Shown: piece by piece, positions 51,912-62,179 of the stretch | How positions within the stretch are numbered: position 1 is the stretch's first letter | Layout of the letters: each line of letters begins with the position of its first letter | Assembly (NCBI RefSeq): GCF_900106775.1 | Contig: NZ_FNNQ01000015.1 | Coordinates: forward strand, 1 to 64,000 | Origin: Marininema mesophilum | GTDB lineage: Bacteria > Bacillota > Bacilli > Thermoactinomycetales > DSM-45169 | Direction of reading: 5' to 3' | DNA: 64,000 bases | Notes under the pieces: generated by a model | Seen by the model: the letters and a program-made list of their open reading frames with translations, nothing else | What the model was told of the DNA's origin: nothing | The model's database searches: none | Program-made: the position numbers and the translations under genes

Positions 51912-53756
51912 ATGTGCGGTATCACTGGATGGGTAGATTGGAAACGTGACCTGTCAAATGAAAAAACGATCCTTGAACAGATGACAAATACGCTTTATTG
52001 GAGAGGTCCAGATAACGATGGTTTTTGGCTTAGCCAACGCGCTGCTTTCGCCCATAGACGACTCATTGTCATTGACCCCGAAGGGGGAAAACAGCCCATG
52101 GTTCGTCAGGAGAATGGTCGTCAGTATGCACTTACATACAACGGCGAACTATATAACTTTCGCGAGTTGCGTCAGGAGTTAATAAGTCTTGGCCATACCT
52201 TTGAGACCCGATCAGACACCGAAGTCGTCCTTCGTTCCTACATCGAATGGGGAACAGATGCCCCCCGGCGATTTAACGGAATTTTTGCAATCGCTATCTG
52301 GGATAGTGCAAAACAGGAACTGATCCTGATAAGAGACCAATTGGGTGTAAAGCCCCTTTTCTATGCTCAGCGGGAGAGCTCTGTCCTTTTCGGTTCTGAA
52401 CTAAAAGCACTCTTAGCCCATCCAAGCGTTCGTCCAGAAATCGATCGTACAGGATTGGCTGAATTATTTATTACAGTGCCTGTGAGAACACCTGGCAATG
52501 GCATTTACCGCGATGTACATGAAGTACGTCCCGGTCACCTTCTCCGTTTTAGTGCTAAAGGCATGCAGGATGAAACCTACTGGAAACTAGAAAGCCATCC
52601 CCATGAGCATGACCTTGAGACAACGACCCTTCATATCCGTGAATTGTTACATGATACCGTCCAACGGCAATTGATCGCCGATGTCCCTGTAGTATCGCTA
52701 CTCTCGGGTGGACTGGATTCAAGTGGATTGACAGCCCTTGCCGCCCGTGAGTATCGCAATCAAGGGAAAGATCCTTTACACACATACTCTGTCGATTTCA
52801 TAGGAAGCGACCGTGATTTTCAAACAGACCCTCTTCATCAAAGTTTAGACACCCCTTGGGTTCAGCACATGGTAGAACATACAAACAGCCACCACCACAA
52901 TGTCACCCTTGATACCCCAGATTTAATTGCTAATCATGATGTCCCTATCCACGCCCATGATCTTCCTGGCATGGGAGAAATGGAAATTTCCCTCTATCTG
53001 CTTTTCCGCGAAATTAGAAAAAAAGCGGTAGTTTCCTTATCTGGGGAGTCTGCGGATGAAGTTTTCGGAGGATACCCTTGGTTCCATGATCAAAAAGTGC
53101 TTCAAGCAAAAACATTCCCTTGGAATGTCACAATGGAATCAGGCAAATCACTTTTATCAAACTTCCTAACCCCAGATGCACAAGAGGTTCTGCAGTATGA
53201 TGAGTATCTTCACCAGCGTTATGAAGAAGCCATCGCAGAAGTTCCTACACTTCCTGGAGAAAATCCTCACGATGCACGAATTCGTGAACTTTTTTATCTA
53301 AATTTAACGCGGTTTCTTCCAGTCCTGCTCAATCGAAAGGATCGTATGAGCATGGCGACCGGTCTTGAAGTACGTGTACCTTTCTGTGATCCACGTCTTG
53401 TACAATATGTATGGAACATTCCCTGGGAAATGAAAAACGTCGATAATATCGAAAAGGGAATTCTACGGAGAGCATTCGCGGATGTATTACCAGAAGGGAT
53501 CATCAAACGACGTAAAAGTGCTTATCCCTTCACCACTAATCCGACTTATCTAGCTGCTCTACGATCTCGGATGAATGAGATCATCCACGACTCTAACTCT
53601 CCATTAACATCCGTCATTGATCGTGATGCCCTACAAAAACTCTACGATGCAACAGAACATCCGAGTCAAAAGATTACACGGTGGATTCAAATACTAGATC
53701 GACTGGTACAAACGAATACATGGTTGAGTAAATACGATGTTTCCATCCGTTTGTAG
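51912..53756 (+). CDS. asnO: Glutamine-hydrolysing asparagine synthetase, AsnO type
   Basis: 614 residues, matching the length of Bacillus AsnO. The N-terminal glutaminase starts MCGITGWVDW, giving Cys1 as nucleophile, with YNGELYNFRELR and the SDTEVVL segment. The C-terminal ATP-pyrophosphatase domain carries the PP-loop SLLSGGLDSSGL near 258 and GESADEVFGGY near 378. It converts Asp and Gln to Asn. It has its own leader and is not part of an operon. In Bacillus the AsnO paralogue is expressed in sporulation. It would also supply Asn to the NRPS-2 starter module, though it lies 20 kb from that cluster. Confidence 0.93.
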   Translation: MCGITGWVDWKRDLSNEKTILEQMTNTLYWRGPDNDGFWLSQRAAFAHRRLIVIDPEGGKQPMVRQENGRQYALTYNGELYNFRELRQELISLGHTFETRSDTEVVLRSYIEWGTDAPRRFNGIFAIAIWDSAKQELILIRDQLGVKPLFYAQRESSVLFGSELKALLAHPSVRPEIDRTGLAELFITVPVRTPGNGIYRDVHEVRPGHLLRFSAKGMQDETYWKLESHPHEHDLETTTLHIRELLHDTVQRQLIADVPVVSLLSGGLDSSGLTALAAREYRNQGKDPLHTYSVDFIGSDRDFQTDPLHQSLDTPWVQHMVEHTNSHHHNVTLDTPDLIANHDVPIHAHDLPGMGEMEISLYLLFREIRKKAVVSLSGESADEVFGGYPWFHDQKVLQAKTFPWNVTMESGKSLLSNFLTPDAQEVLQYDEYLHQRYEEAIAEVPTLPGENPHDARIRELFYLNLTRFLPVLLNRKDRMSMATGLEVRVPFCDPRLVQYVWNIPWEMKNVDNIEKGILRRAFADVLPEGIIKRRKSAYPFTTNPTYLAALRSRMNEIIHDSNSPLTSVIDRDALQKLYDATEHPSQKITRWIQILDRLVQTNTWLSKYDVSIRL

Positions 53757-53850
53757 TTCCACTGTATAATCCTCCTCACTTCTCCCCAAGTTATACTTGT
53801 GCGCCGGGTGGTTTGCCCGTCTCGCCAAATTTGTTGTAGGAGTGAAGGAG

Positions 53851-54006
53851 ATGGCAGAGCAAGACCGTAAGCAAAAAGATAAAAAAGAAGTGAATCGAAA
53901 TATCCAATTTGCCTATGAGCAAAGTGGAGAATTGACCAAGGAGAGCAAAGAAGAAAGGGACTCCGAACAAGAGCAGGATACAAAAGCGTGCAGGGACCAG
54001 GACTAA
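53851..54006 (+). CDS. Small hydrophilic protein of unknown function
   Basis: 51 residues starting MAEQDRKQKDKKEVNRNIQF, almost entirely charged or polar (Lys, Glu, Asp, Gln, Arg), likely unstructured. The start is chosen because AGGAG and AAGGAG repeats precede the ATG at 53851; a longer reading from 53797 adds residues unlike the rest. A classic terminator follows 6 bp after the stop, which supports a real transcript end. No family is recognised; small spore proteins are one possibility. Confidence 0.6.
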   Translation: MAEQDRKQKDKKEVNRNIQFAYEQSGELTKESKEERDSEQEQDTKACRDQD

Positions 54007-54011
54007 CTAAG

Positions 54012-54042
54012 AAAACCGCGGGGTATATACCCGCGGTTTTTT
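54012..54042 (+). terminator. Rho-independent terminator
   Basis: AAAACCGCGGG pairs with CCCGCGGTTTT around a GTATATA-type loop and is followed by TTTTTT. It ends the small hydrophilic gene and could also serve the convergent gene. Confidence 0.9.
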
Positions 54043-54047
54043 CACGA

Positions 54048-54377
54048 TTAGGCCTGTGTACTCGTTAAAATAAAATTACCTTCTATGTAGAGAAAGAGGA
54101 CATTTAAATCAGCGATGCGACAGGACAAGTCGTTCATCTTCTCCATTAAGCGGTAAAAAGTTGCATCATCCTCTGCTGTGTGAAGCTCTTCAAAGTAGCC
54201 CATATATAATGCTTCAAATGCTTGGATACGGGGAGGGATCTCGGCACACACTTCTTGGCACAGCAACTCAAAGCGATGCTGCTCCTCCAAAGTAAGTACC
54301 TCATAGGCCACATGGAGTAGTGGACGCTTAATTTGAAGACGTTCATCGTCGAACAATTCATATCGTTGAGTTTCCAT
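54048..54377 (-). CDS. Uncharacterised helical protein
   Basis: 109 residues, predicted mostly helical, acidic, no membrane segment. It starts METQRYELFDDERLQ; GGGAGGG lies 5 nt before the ATG at 54377, so this start is preferred to the one at 54410. The middle has EEQHRFELLCQEVCAEIPPRI and the end runs SCRIADLNVLFLYIEGNF. I do not recognise a family. It is convergent with the small hydrophilic gene, with the terminator between them, and lies 100 bp downstream of the TPR gene. Confidence 0.7.
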   Translation of the reverse strand: METQRYELFDDERLQIKRPLLHVAYEVLTLEEQHRFELLCQEVCAEIPPRIQAFEALYMGYFEELHTAEDDATFYRLMEKMNDLSCRIADLNVLFLYIEGNFILTSTQA

Positions 54378-54476
54378 CTCATCCCTCCCTATGATCATTT
54401 CTATCATCATAGCTGTCCCTCAAGGGATACGCAAGAAATAGCACGTTTTTTACAGTAGATAGAGAGGGATACCCGA

Positions 54477-55394
54477 TCAGGATACTCGTTCTAGCTTCTT
54501 TTCCAAGTGATGAATACGTAACTTCAGGATTACCCGATACTCTTCTTCACTTTTGGCGATCATCTCATTTAGCACATCGATGGCTCCTCGGATCTCCCCC
54601 TGTTCTTCCAAGGCTGCAACATAATCAAGCCCTGCATAGGGAGTGAGAAACTGAGGCGTCCAGTATTTCTCTGCCATTTGAATTAATTCATCACATAAAC
54701 CATGCCTAAATAAGAGAGTCGTCACTGTCATCAAAGCAATTTCCTCTTCCCAATCAGGAGGATCCTTTTTTTCCTCATGATAGCCACAGCTGGACTGGAT
54801 CGCTAAACAAAATTGACTGATGGCTTCCTTCACATTTCCTTCTTTGAGATAAATTCGACCCAGTTCTAACTGGGGCCACCAAGCTTCTTCATTGGTAGCA
54901 AAGGATCCAAGGAGAGCTATTGCATGCGCTGGATCAGGAGTTGCACCAACTAACATGCGTAGGGCCATTTCTTGATTAGGTTCCCGAGTAAGTCCTTGAT
55001 TTAAAGCATCGATCATTTGCTCCTGCTTTTTTTCTGCCGCGTAAAGTCGAGCAAGGTATGTAAAGGCAACTCCTCTATTGGGAAATAGATGGATGCACTC
55101 TTTGAGGATCGCTTCCGCTTCTGAATAGTTCTTTTGTCGATGATGGATCAACCCTTTTAGTAAGAGGGCTTCTTCTCCACGATCAGTCAACTCTAGTATC
55201 CGATCTACACTCTCAGAAGCCTCGTCTAAAAAGCCATCCCGATAGAGTTGGACAGCAAAGGCGTACAAATTTTCTGGATGGTCCCAATCTGCCTGTACGT
55301 TCTCCGGAATTACTCGGATACGAAACTCTTCACGATCAGTCCAAATTAGCCGACCAAGTTCGTCAAACAATGGGATACTCTTTTGTTCCTCCAA
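54477..55394 (-). CDS. TPR-repeat protein
   Basis: 305 residues with several tetratricopeptide repeats, e.g. ALLLKGLIHHRQKNYSEAEA, AFTYLARLYAAEKKQEQM and QLELGRIYLKEGNVKEAISQ, spaced by about 34. No enzymatic domain or signal peptide is visible; it probably acts as a protein-protein scaffold in the cytosol. The TTG start at 55394 is supported by GGGAGG 8 nt upstream. It is divergent from mnmA. Confidence 0.85.
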   Translation of the reverse strand: MEEQKSIPLFDELGRLIWTDREEFRIRVIPENVQADWDHPENLYAFAVQLYRDGFLDEASESVDRILELTDRGEEALLLKGLIHHRQKNYSEAEAILKECIHLFPNRGVAFTYLARLYAAEKKQEQMIDALNQGLTREPNQEMALRMLVGATPDPAHAIALLGSFATNEEAWWPQLELGRIYLKEGNVKEAISQFCLAIQSSCGYHEEKKDPPDWEEEIALMTVTTLLFRHGLCDELIQMAEKYWTPQFLTPYAGLDYVAALEEQGEIRGAIDVLNEMIAKSEEEYRVILKLRIHHLEKKLERVS

Positions 55395-55598
55395 TGCCCA
55401 GCCTCCCGTTTTTTATATGCTTTATAATCACTTACTCGAGTAATGTTGGTTTCTTTTATCTTGACAGATGTCGCTTTCGTTGAACATACTACCCATGAAC
55501 CAATTCATCTCCACCTCAGGTAGGATATCCATGTCAACCAAAGTAGCAGATTACCCAATCCCAATCTTCTATTAATCATCATGCTAATCTTCCTCAAT

Positions 55599-55628
55599 TT
55601 GTTTCTAATCTATTAACCATGGTATAAT
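55599..55628 (+). promoter_or_regulatory. Candidate sigma-A promoter of mnmA
   Basis: TTGTTT (55599-55604), 18-bp spacer, perfect TATAAT (55623-55628), about 100 bp before the mnmA start codon. The rest of the 330-bp gap from the TPR gene shows no further element. Confidence 0.6.
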
Positions 55629-55719
55629 TTATGGAATGGGGACTTTCTCCTAATTTTCGCATGATCAAGTTACCCATCCTCTTTTGGATTGGATCATGAT
55701 ATTTTTTAGTCAGAGGTGA

Positions 55720-56823
<1,104 letters not shown>

Positions 56824-56829
56824 CTACTC

Positions 56830-56857
56830 AGCCTCGTTCTCAAAACGGGGCTTTTTT
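56830..56857 (+). terminator. Terminator of mnmA
   Basis: AGCCTCGTT (56830-56838) pairs with AACGGGGCT (56844-56852), one G-U pair, followed by TTTTTT, 7 bp after the stop codon. Confidence 0.85.
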
Positions 56858-57057
56858 ATGTTCAAACAACTCCGTCTGAAGACGGAGCTTCATCCCTTCC
56901 TCAGTACCTTCACCAATACTCTCCAATTTACTAAACTGACAATACAACACCTTATTTAGGAGAAAAGGATTTTAAGATCGAGATGTCCAACCTATAAGAA
57001 TCATCCATGGATAATCACCCTTCATTCACCTATAGAAAGGAAGTGGCGCGGCACACC

Positions 57058-57090
57058 ATGCAACTCCCAATGTGCCGCCAACTCTTATGA
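57058..57090 (+). CDS. Possible 10-residue leader peptide overlapping liaF
   Basis: ATG at 57058 opens MQLPMCRQLL and stops with a TGA that overlaps the ATG of the LiaF-like gene (ATGA). AAAGGAAG lies upstream but 14 nt away, which is long. If translated it would couple expression of the LiaF-like protein, whose own ATG lacks a ribosome-binding site. Confidence 0.35.
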   Translation: MQLPMCRQLL

Positions 57091-57974
57091 AACCATTCTT
57101 TAGCAAGAGTACATTGATCGCCTTCATTATCATCACCCTGGGGGTTTTATTTCTCCTCGAAAATATTGGCATCCTGACAATCCCTGTCTCCACTCTGATT
57201 TCCACCTGGTGGCCTGTCCTCTTTTTTGTGGTAGCAACAGCAGCGTTCATTAAAGGATTAAAACCTCTCTTTCGTAAACAATCTCCTCATCTTGGACCAA
57301 TGATCGTAGGAACCGTTCTTTTTCTGGTGGGTTGGAATCTCCTGGCTAATAAACTAGGGTTTGACGCTCTCAATTGGAAAACCATCGCAGGTATCCTATG
57401 GCCGCTAGCCATCATCTATTTTGGTTTGCGAATTCTCTTCCCTGGCTACGCCCACAAATACTACCGTCACAGAATGCATCGCACCATCCATGATGCAGAA
57501 AACCAAGAACACTGCCATCATCGCTTCTCACATGCAGAGAACCCTTACACTTACAGAGAAGCTAAAAAGGCCTATAGAGAAGCGACTAAAAGACATCGGT
57601 CACGACAATCGAATCAGATGATGTTTGGAGAAATTCGGATTGGCAAAAAGCCTTTTCAGCTTGAAAATAAGGAATACTGGATAGGTGCTGGATCCATCGA
57701 TCTGAATCTTACGCAAGCGATCATCCCCGATCAAGAAGTCACTATCGATATTGCAGGATGGTTTGGTGAGATCCAAGTCTATATCCCTTCCCATCTACCG
57801 GTTCGGATCGAAGCGTTTGTTCGGACAGGAAGCTTAAAAATACTGGATAATGATGATCAAGGTGGCTTTAATCGATTCATAACCACCAAAACCCCTGATT
57901 TTGATGAAGCTACCAAGAGATTGGTGCTCAATTTTTCCCTGACTTGTGGAGAAATCCGCGTCATCCGTGTATAA
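57087..57974 (+). CDS. liaF: LiaF-like membrane protein of the envelope-stress operon
   Basis: About 295 residues. N-terminal helices (7-30 and 36-55, further ones near 75-95 and 100-120) are followed by a His/Arg-rich cytosolic linker and a C-terminal beta-rich domain (MMFGEIRIGKKPFQLENKEYWIGAGSIDLNLTQA split across strands), as in LiaF/VraT, which restrains the LiaRS two-component system. A GTG at 57072 is possible; the ATG at 57087 gives the family-like MKPFFSK start but has no clear SD of its own. The histidine kinase gene follows 12 bp later. Confidence 0.85.
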   Translation: MKPFFSKSTLIAFIIITLGVLFLLENIGILTIPVSTLISTWWPVLFFVVATAAFIKGLKPLFRKQSPHLGPMIVGTVLFLVGWNLLANKLGFDALNWKTIAGILWPLAIIYFGLRILFPGYAHKYYRHRMHRTIHDAENQEHCHHRFSHAENPYTYREAKKAYREATKRHRSRQSNQMMFGEIRIGKKPFQLENKEYWIGAGSIDLNLTQAIIPDQEVTIDIAGWFGEIQVYIPSHLPVRIEAFVRTGSLKILDNDDQGGFNRFITTKTPDFDEATKRLVLNFSLTCGEIRVIRV

Positions 57975-57986
57975 GGAGGAGTCACT

Positions 57987-59030
57987 GTGTCACGAAGCCG
58001 TTCTGATCTTCGCTGGGATATCCTTTCTGTTTTTATAATCAACAACTGCGTCGCACTCCTTCTGTGTATCGGCGGATTTCTCATCGTTCACGGGACAACG
58101 AATCTACCCCTTCTCTTTAGTATTCTCATTGTTTCTGCACTGGTTCCTGCTCTCTATTTCGGTTTAAAAGAGAGCAACCGTTTGAAAAATAGTTTACAAC
58201 CTCTACGGGATGGGGCAGTCTTCCTCGCTAATGGTAAGCTATCCCACCGTGTTCCTGAAAAAAGTGGTGCTGATATTATCGATGATATCGCCGACCAATG
58301 GAATCATATGGCGGAACGATTAGAAACCCAAGTGGATGCTCTGCAGAAGCTATTGACCCGCAATCGTGAACTAGCCGACCAATCCAAACAACTGGCGATC
58401 ATCGAAGAACGCCAACGTTTGGCAAGGGAACTTCATGACTCGGTTAGTCAGCAGCTTTTTGCCATCTCCATGACAGCATCTGCTCTCGTCAATGTTGCCC
58501 AAACTACCCCATCCTTTTCAGAGAACCTGCGCTCTTCCCTAGGAATGTTGGAGGAGACAGCCGCTAAGGCGCAGGACGAGATGCGCGCTCTTCTTCTCCA
58601 CCTGCGTCCTATTGGTCTAGAAAATCAAGGGTTAAAGCCCGCATTAGAGCAACTACTTACCGAATTAGCCGGTCAGCACTCCTTTCAGCTTGAGTGGGAA
58701 TTAGAAGATATCCCCTCCATCGGGCGAGCGATGGAAGAGCACCTTTTCCGTATCACACAAGAAGCCCTCTCTAACTTACTCCGACATAGTAAAGCCACCT
58801 ATGGGAACATCCTGCTACAACACCGACAAGAAACGTTATTTTTGACCGTCGAGGATAATGGAGTCGGATTCTCAGAAACGGATCGAAAGAAGTCTTCTTA
58901 TGGATTAGCCACAATCCGTGAGCGGACTCAAGAAATGGGTGGTGATGTACGAATTGTGTCCGTGAAAGAAAAGGGGACTCGGCTTGAGATTCGTATTCCC
59001 AGTATAAATAAGGAGGAGAAGTCCCCATGA
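57987..59030 (+). CDS. liaS: LiaS-like sensor histidine kinase
   Basis: 347 residues. Two membrane helices (about 10-35 and 38-58) with almost no outside loop, a HAMP-like linker, a HisKA_3 dimerisation box with phospho-His in RQRLARELHDSVSQQLFA near 150, and an HATPase domain (VEDNGVGFSE near 290). Intramembrane-sensing kinases of this type detect cell-wall damage such as lipid II-binding antibiotics. GTG start at 57987 after AAGGAGGA. Its end overlaps the regulator gene by 4 bp. Confidence 0.92.
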   Translation: MSRSRSDLRWDILSVFIINNCVALLLCIGGFLIVHGTTNLPLLFSILIVSALVPALYFGLKESNRLKNSLQPLRDGAVFLANGKLSHRVPEKSGADIIDDIADQWNHMAERLETQVDALQKLLTRNRELADQSKQLAIIEERQRLARELHDSVSQQLFAISMTASALVNVAQTTPSFSENLRSSLGMLEETAAKAQDEMRALLLHLRPIGLENQGLKPALEQLLTELAGQHSFQLEWELEDIPSIGRAMEEHLFRITQEALSNLLRHSKATYGNILLQHRQETLFLTVEDNGVGFSETDRKKSSYGLATIRERTQEMGGDVRIVSVKEKGTRLEIRIPSINKEEKSP

Positions 59031-59686
59031 CAATCCGAACACTTATCGTCGATGATCATGAAATGGTTCGCCGTGGTTTAGTCGCTTATCTGACGACACA
59101 ACCTGATATCGAAATTGTTGGGGAAGCTGCAAGTGGACGGGAAGCTGTCACACTCCTTACAAAAACCCAGCCTGATATCGTTTTGATGGACCTTGTGATG
59201 GAAGAAATGGATGGTGTAGAAGCTACCAGGGAAGCTGGCCGGGTGAGTCCTCATACGCGGGTCATTGTGCTAACTAGCTACCTCAATGATGATAAGCTGT
59301 TTCCAGTGCTAGAAGCGGGTGCATTTAGTTACATACTAAAGACCTCCCGCGCCGGTGAAATTGCGACCGCTATCCGAAATGCCGCCTCCGGTCATGCCAC
59401 AATCGAGCCACGTGTCTCCGAAAAAATACTTCATCGCATGAAGACAAGCGCCACCCCCGCACTTCATGAAGAATTAACTGAACGGGAACGTGAGGTCCTA
59501 GCACTCCTTGGACAGGCGAAAACCAATCAACAAATTGCTGACACCCTATTCATCGGCGTAAAAACCGTCAAAACCCACGTCAGCAATATTCTCTCTAAAC
59601 TCCAATTAGAAGATCGTACTCAAGCTGCTGTTTACGCTGTTGAAAATCATCTTCATCAAGAGAAAAAGGATTCTCCTGACGTCTAA
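59027..59686 (+). CDS. liaR: LiaR-like response regulator (NarL/FixJ family)
   Basis: 219 residues. The receiver domain (1-125) has Asp pair VDDHE near 10 and phospho-Asp in IVLMDLVMEE near 54, with Lys in YILKTS near 104. The C-terminal LuxR-type helix-turn-helix reads LTEREREVLALLGQAKTNQQIADTLF with VKTHVSNILSKL. It is the last gene of the liaF-liaS-liaR-like operon. Confidence 0.93.
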   Translation: MTIRTLIVDDHEMVRRGLVAYLTTQPDIEIVGEAASGREAVTLLTKTQPDIVLMDLVMEEMDGVEATREAGRVSPHTRVIVLTSYLNDDKLFPVLEAGAFSYILKTSRAGEIATAIRNAASGHATIEPRVSEKILHRMKTSATPALHEELTEREREVLALLGQAKTNQQIADTLFIGVKTVKTHVSNILSKLQLEDRTQAAVYAVENHLHQEKKDSPDV

Positions 59687-59763
59687 GATTCTCGCCAAAG
59701 CTAGACTTCTGTCCCACTCGCTTTTCCATTCCGATTTCTGGTTTCACTAAATGATCTCCACTA

Positions 59764-59796
59764 CAAAAAAATTCCCTGGCTAAGTATCGCCAGGGA
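59764..59796 (-). terminator. Terminator of the subtilase gene
   Basis: GCTCCCTGGC and GCCAGGGAAT form a stem on the minus strand around CGATACTTA, followed by a T-run (A-run at 59765-59771 on the plus strand), 20 bp past the stop of the subtilase gene. Confidence 0.85.
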
Positions 59797-59816
59797 GCTT
59801 CTATTTATCAAGCTCG

Positions 59817-61946
59817 TTATTTCACACGGTAATGGAATGGGATGCGAATTTGATCTCTTCCATCCTCTGTCTGCACCTTGATATACCCTTGTAGATCCTC
59901 CCCTGCTTTTTTACCGACAGGTGAGATCGTTACCTTCACTGTTCCCTTCTTTCCTTTTGCCAATTGTAAGGAAGAGCTACTCAACTTTGCGAGATTCTTA
60001 TCGACTCGAATCTGATAGGTCTGCTCCTGCTTTGTAACATTTTTCAGGGTGAAATTCAGCGTTTTCTCCTTATCGACCAATCCAAAACTGAGGCTAGCGG
60101 GAGAAGCCATTGCAGGGGTGTATAACGCCTTAAACACGTTGATAATTCCGCCACCCACTTCAAGTGGTTTCGTGTCCCCACCTTTTATATTGCCACCGGT
60201 TCCAATCAAAGCTGCCTTGATATCCTCTGGCTTCCAATCTGGACGGGCTTCTTTCAACAGTGCAGCTGCTCCAGCAACATGAGGTGCAGCCATAGAGGTC
60301 CCACTTAAGGAGGAGAGTCCTCCACCAACCACACTGGAGTACACATTCTCCCCTACAGCAGCTACATCAGGCTTTAATGTGTAATGGACTGTGGGTCCTC
60401 GGGAGGAGAAGTAAGTCAAGGTTTTCGCAGCATCACTTTTTATATCCAGCAGTGCGTTAGGCAACATACTGGCCGATACGCTCTTTCCTTGACCTAGCCA
60501 ATCTCCATCGGCTTGGGATACCATAACGGCTGGAATCTTCACCTTCTCCTCCACAGTCATCGTAGCAGGATCACCCGGGACATTATTGGTGATAATCACC
60601 CCTACAGCCCCTTTATCCTGGGCATTGGAGGTTTTGATTGTAAAGGTGCAGTCTCCTCGTTTGATCACCGCGATTTTACCAGTCAGGTCCCCTGCAATAC
60701 CTGAGCAGGCTTTTTTATCCCCATCCTCCACTTTAACAAGGGATCCCTTCGTCTCAGCATTTACTTTCCCACCTGGGGAGGCTCCAGCCGCAGAAAGCGC
60801 CTTATCTTTTCCATCTTGATTGATCTGAATCGATTGACCAATAAAGTGTCCATTGGCAACAGCCGCTACCGTAATCGCCTTATCAGCTGTTCCCGGAGAA
60901 CCGACCGTCATCGGCCCTGGTCCATTATTGCCTGCTGATACAACCATGGTCATCCCAGCATCCGCCGCATCGTTAACGATCTCCGTCAATAAATCAAAGC
61001 CTGGTTCTGCCGGTGCACCTAGACTCATATTGGCCACATCCATACCATCCTTTACCGCAGCCTCTACAGCAGCTGCAATATAGATGGTCTCCGCTGAACA
61101 ACTATCACAAGGGAAAACGTTATAGTTACCGAGATACGCCTTCGGTGCGACTCCAGAGAGGCGGGACTTAGCCACTCCGCTGGGATCCTTGTATCCACTT
61201 TTCCCTGCAATGGTACCCGCCACATGAGTACCATGACTCCCAATGGCTTTCGGTGTCGCACTGGTTTCAGGGCTGAAGACACGAGCAACGATCACCTTAT
61301 TGGAAGTATAGGATTTCCACTCATCCTTGCCGGCAGGAACCTTCGGGAATCCCTCTGGCACTTTTAAAGATGGATCCTTGAAAAAGGGGTGATCTTGATC
61401 AATACCACCATCAATCACCGCTACCTTTACACCGCTACCTTTATAACCCATAGTCCAGAGCGGCTTATCATTAATAATCGAGTGACTGGCATTCATCGCA
61501 GGGCGATACTGAATGCTTTTCACTACCCGTTTCACATCGGGACCCTGTTTTAAGACAGCTGGATTAATACCATTGGCCTTCACAGCGACTCCATTTAGCG
61601 TCAACGCGTAGTCCTCAACTACCTTCGCCTGCAACGCTTTCTTTTTTAGCCAGCTCTTATACTGACCCCGTTTACTAGAAAGATATTTTTCGTAAGCCTT
61701 CACATTAGAGTCTTTTACATCGAGTTGATCTCCCTCTGCTACCTGGGTTGCCTTATACCCTTTAACTCCACCGTCATAGGTTGCAACGGATTCATCCTTT
61801 AACTCTACAAAGTAGTATTCACCCTTCGCATTATCCTTTACTTCCTCATCACTATTGGGATCCCAAGCAAGTGCGGGTAATGTAATACCCGATAGGGCAA
61901 AAATGCCCAACAAAAGGATCGTACTCATACGCCACTTCTTCTTCAT
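59817..61946 (-). CDS. Secreted S8 subtilisin-like protease with PA domain (Vpr-like)
   Basis: 709 residues. Signal peptide (KKKW...hydrophobic core 10-26, cut after ALA near 28), then an I9-type propeptide to about 135. The S8 catalytic triad is Asp in VAVIDGGID near 175, His in SHGTHVAGT near 233, and Ser in GTSMAAPH near 548. A PA insert (GDLTGKIAVIKRGDCTF near 420) is the layout of Vpr and lactocepin. The C-terminus has a beta-sandwich domain of fibronectin-like type. Role: extracellular protein degradation and processing. It has an AAGGGGG ribosome-binding site and is monocistronic. Confidence 0.93.
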   Translation of the reverse strand: MKKKWRMSTILLLGIFALSGITLPALAWDPNSDEEVKDNAKGEYYFVELKDESVATYDGGVKGYKATQVAEGDQLDVKDSNVKAYEKYLSSKRGQYKSWLKKKALQAKVVEDYALTLNGVAVKANGINPAVLKQGPDVKRVVKSIQYRPAMNASHSIINDKPLWTMGYKGSGVKVAVIDGGIDQDHPFFKDPSLKVPEGFPKVPAGKDEWKSYTSNKVIVARVFSPETSATPKAIGSHGTHVAGTIAGKSGYKDPSGVAKSRLSGVAPKAYLGNYNVFPCDSCSAETIYIAAAVEAAVKDGMDVANMSLGAPAEPGFDLLTEIVNDAADAGMTMVVSAGNNGPGPMTVGSPGTADKAITVAAVANGHFIGQSIQINQDGKDKALSAAGASPGGKVNAETKGSLVKVEDGDKKACSGIAGDLTGKIAVIKRGDCTFTIKTSNAQDKGAVGVIITNNVPGDPATMTVEEKVKIPAVMVSQADGDWLGQGKSVSASMLPNALLDIKSDAAKTLTYFSSRGPTVHYTLKPDVAAVGENVYSSVVGGGLSSLSGTSMAAPHVAGAAALLKEARPDWKPEDIKAALIGTGGNIKGGDTKPLEVGGGIINVFKALYTPAMASPASLSFGLVDKEKTLNFTLKNVTKQEQTYQIRVDKNLAKLSSSSLQLAKGKKGTVKVTISPVGKKAGEDLQGYIKVQTEDGRDQIRIPFHYRVK

Positions 61947-62179
61947 GGTTTTCCCCCTTGGTAAACTACAGAATTATTAGACTATTACTATTACGATAAA
62001 AAATTCAGATTACCTGCTTCGATTATGGTTATATTATCCTGTATAAATCTATTTTTACAATATAAATAATAAAATTATATATATTAACCATCGTTTAATC
62101 ATCGTCAAGCAATAAACCTGTCCATAAATGGAAATTTTATATATAATAGGAGTGGTTAAATCGAGAGGAGGAACGATTT

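Noticed and set aside
51912..53756. Asparagine synthetase as a dedicated member of the NRPS pathway
   Set aside because: It lies 20 kb away with unrelated genes between and matches the housekeeping/sporulation AsnO type; supply of Asn is possible but not specific.
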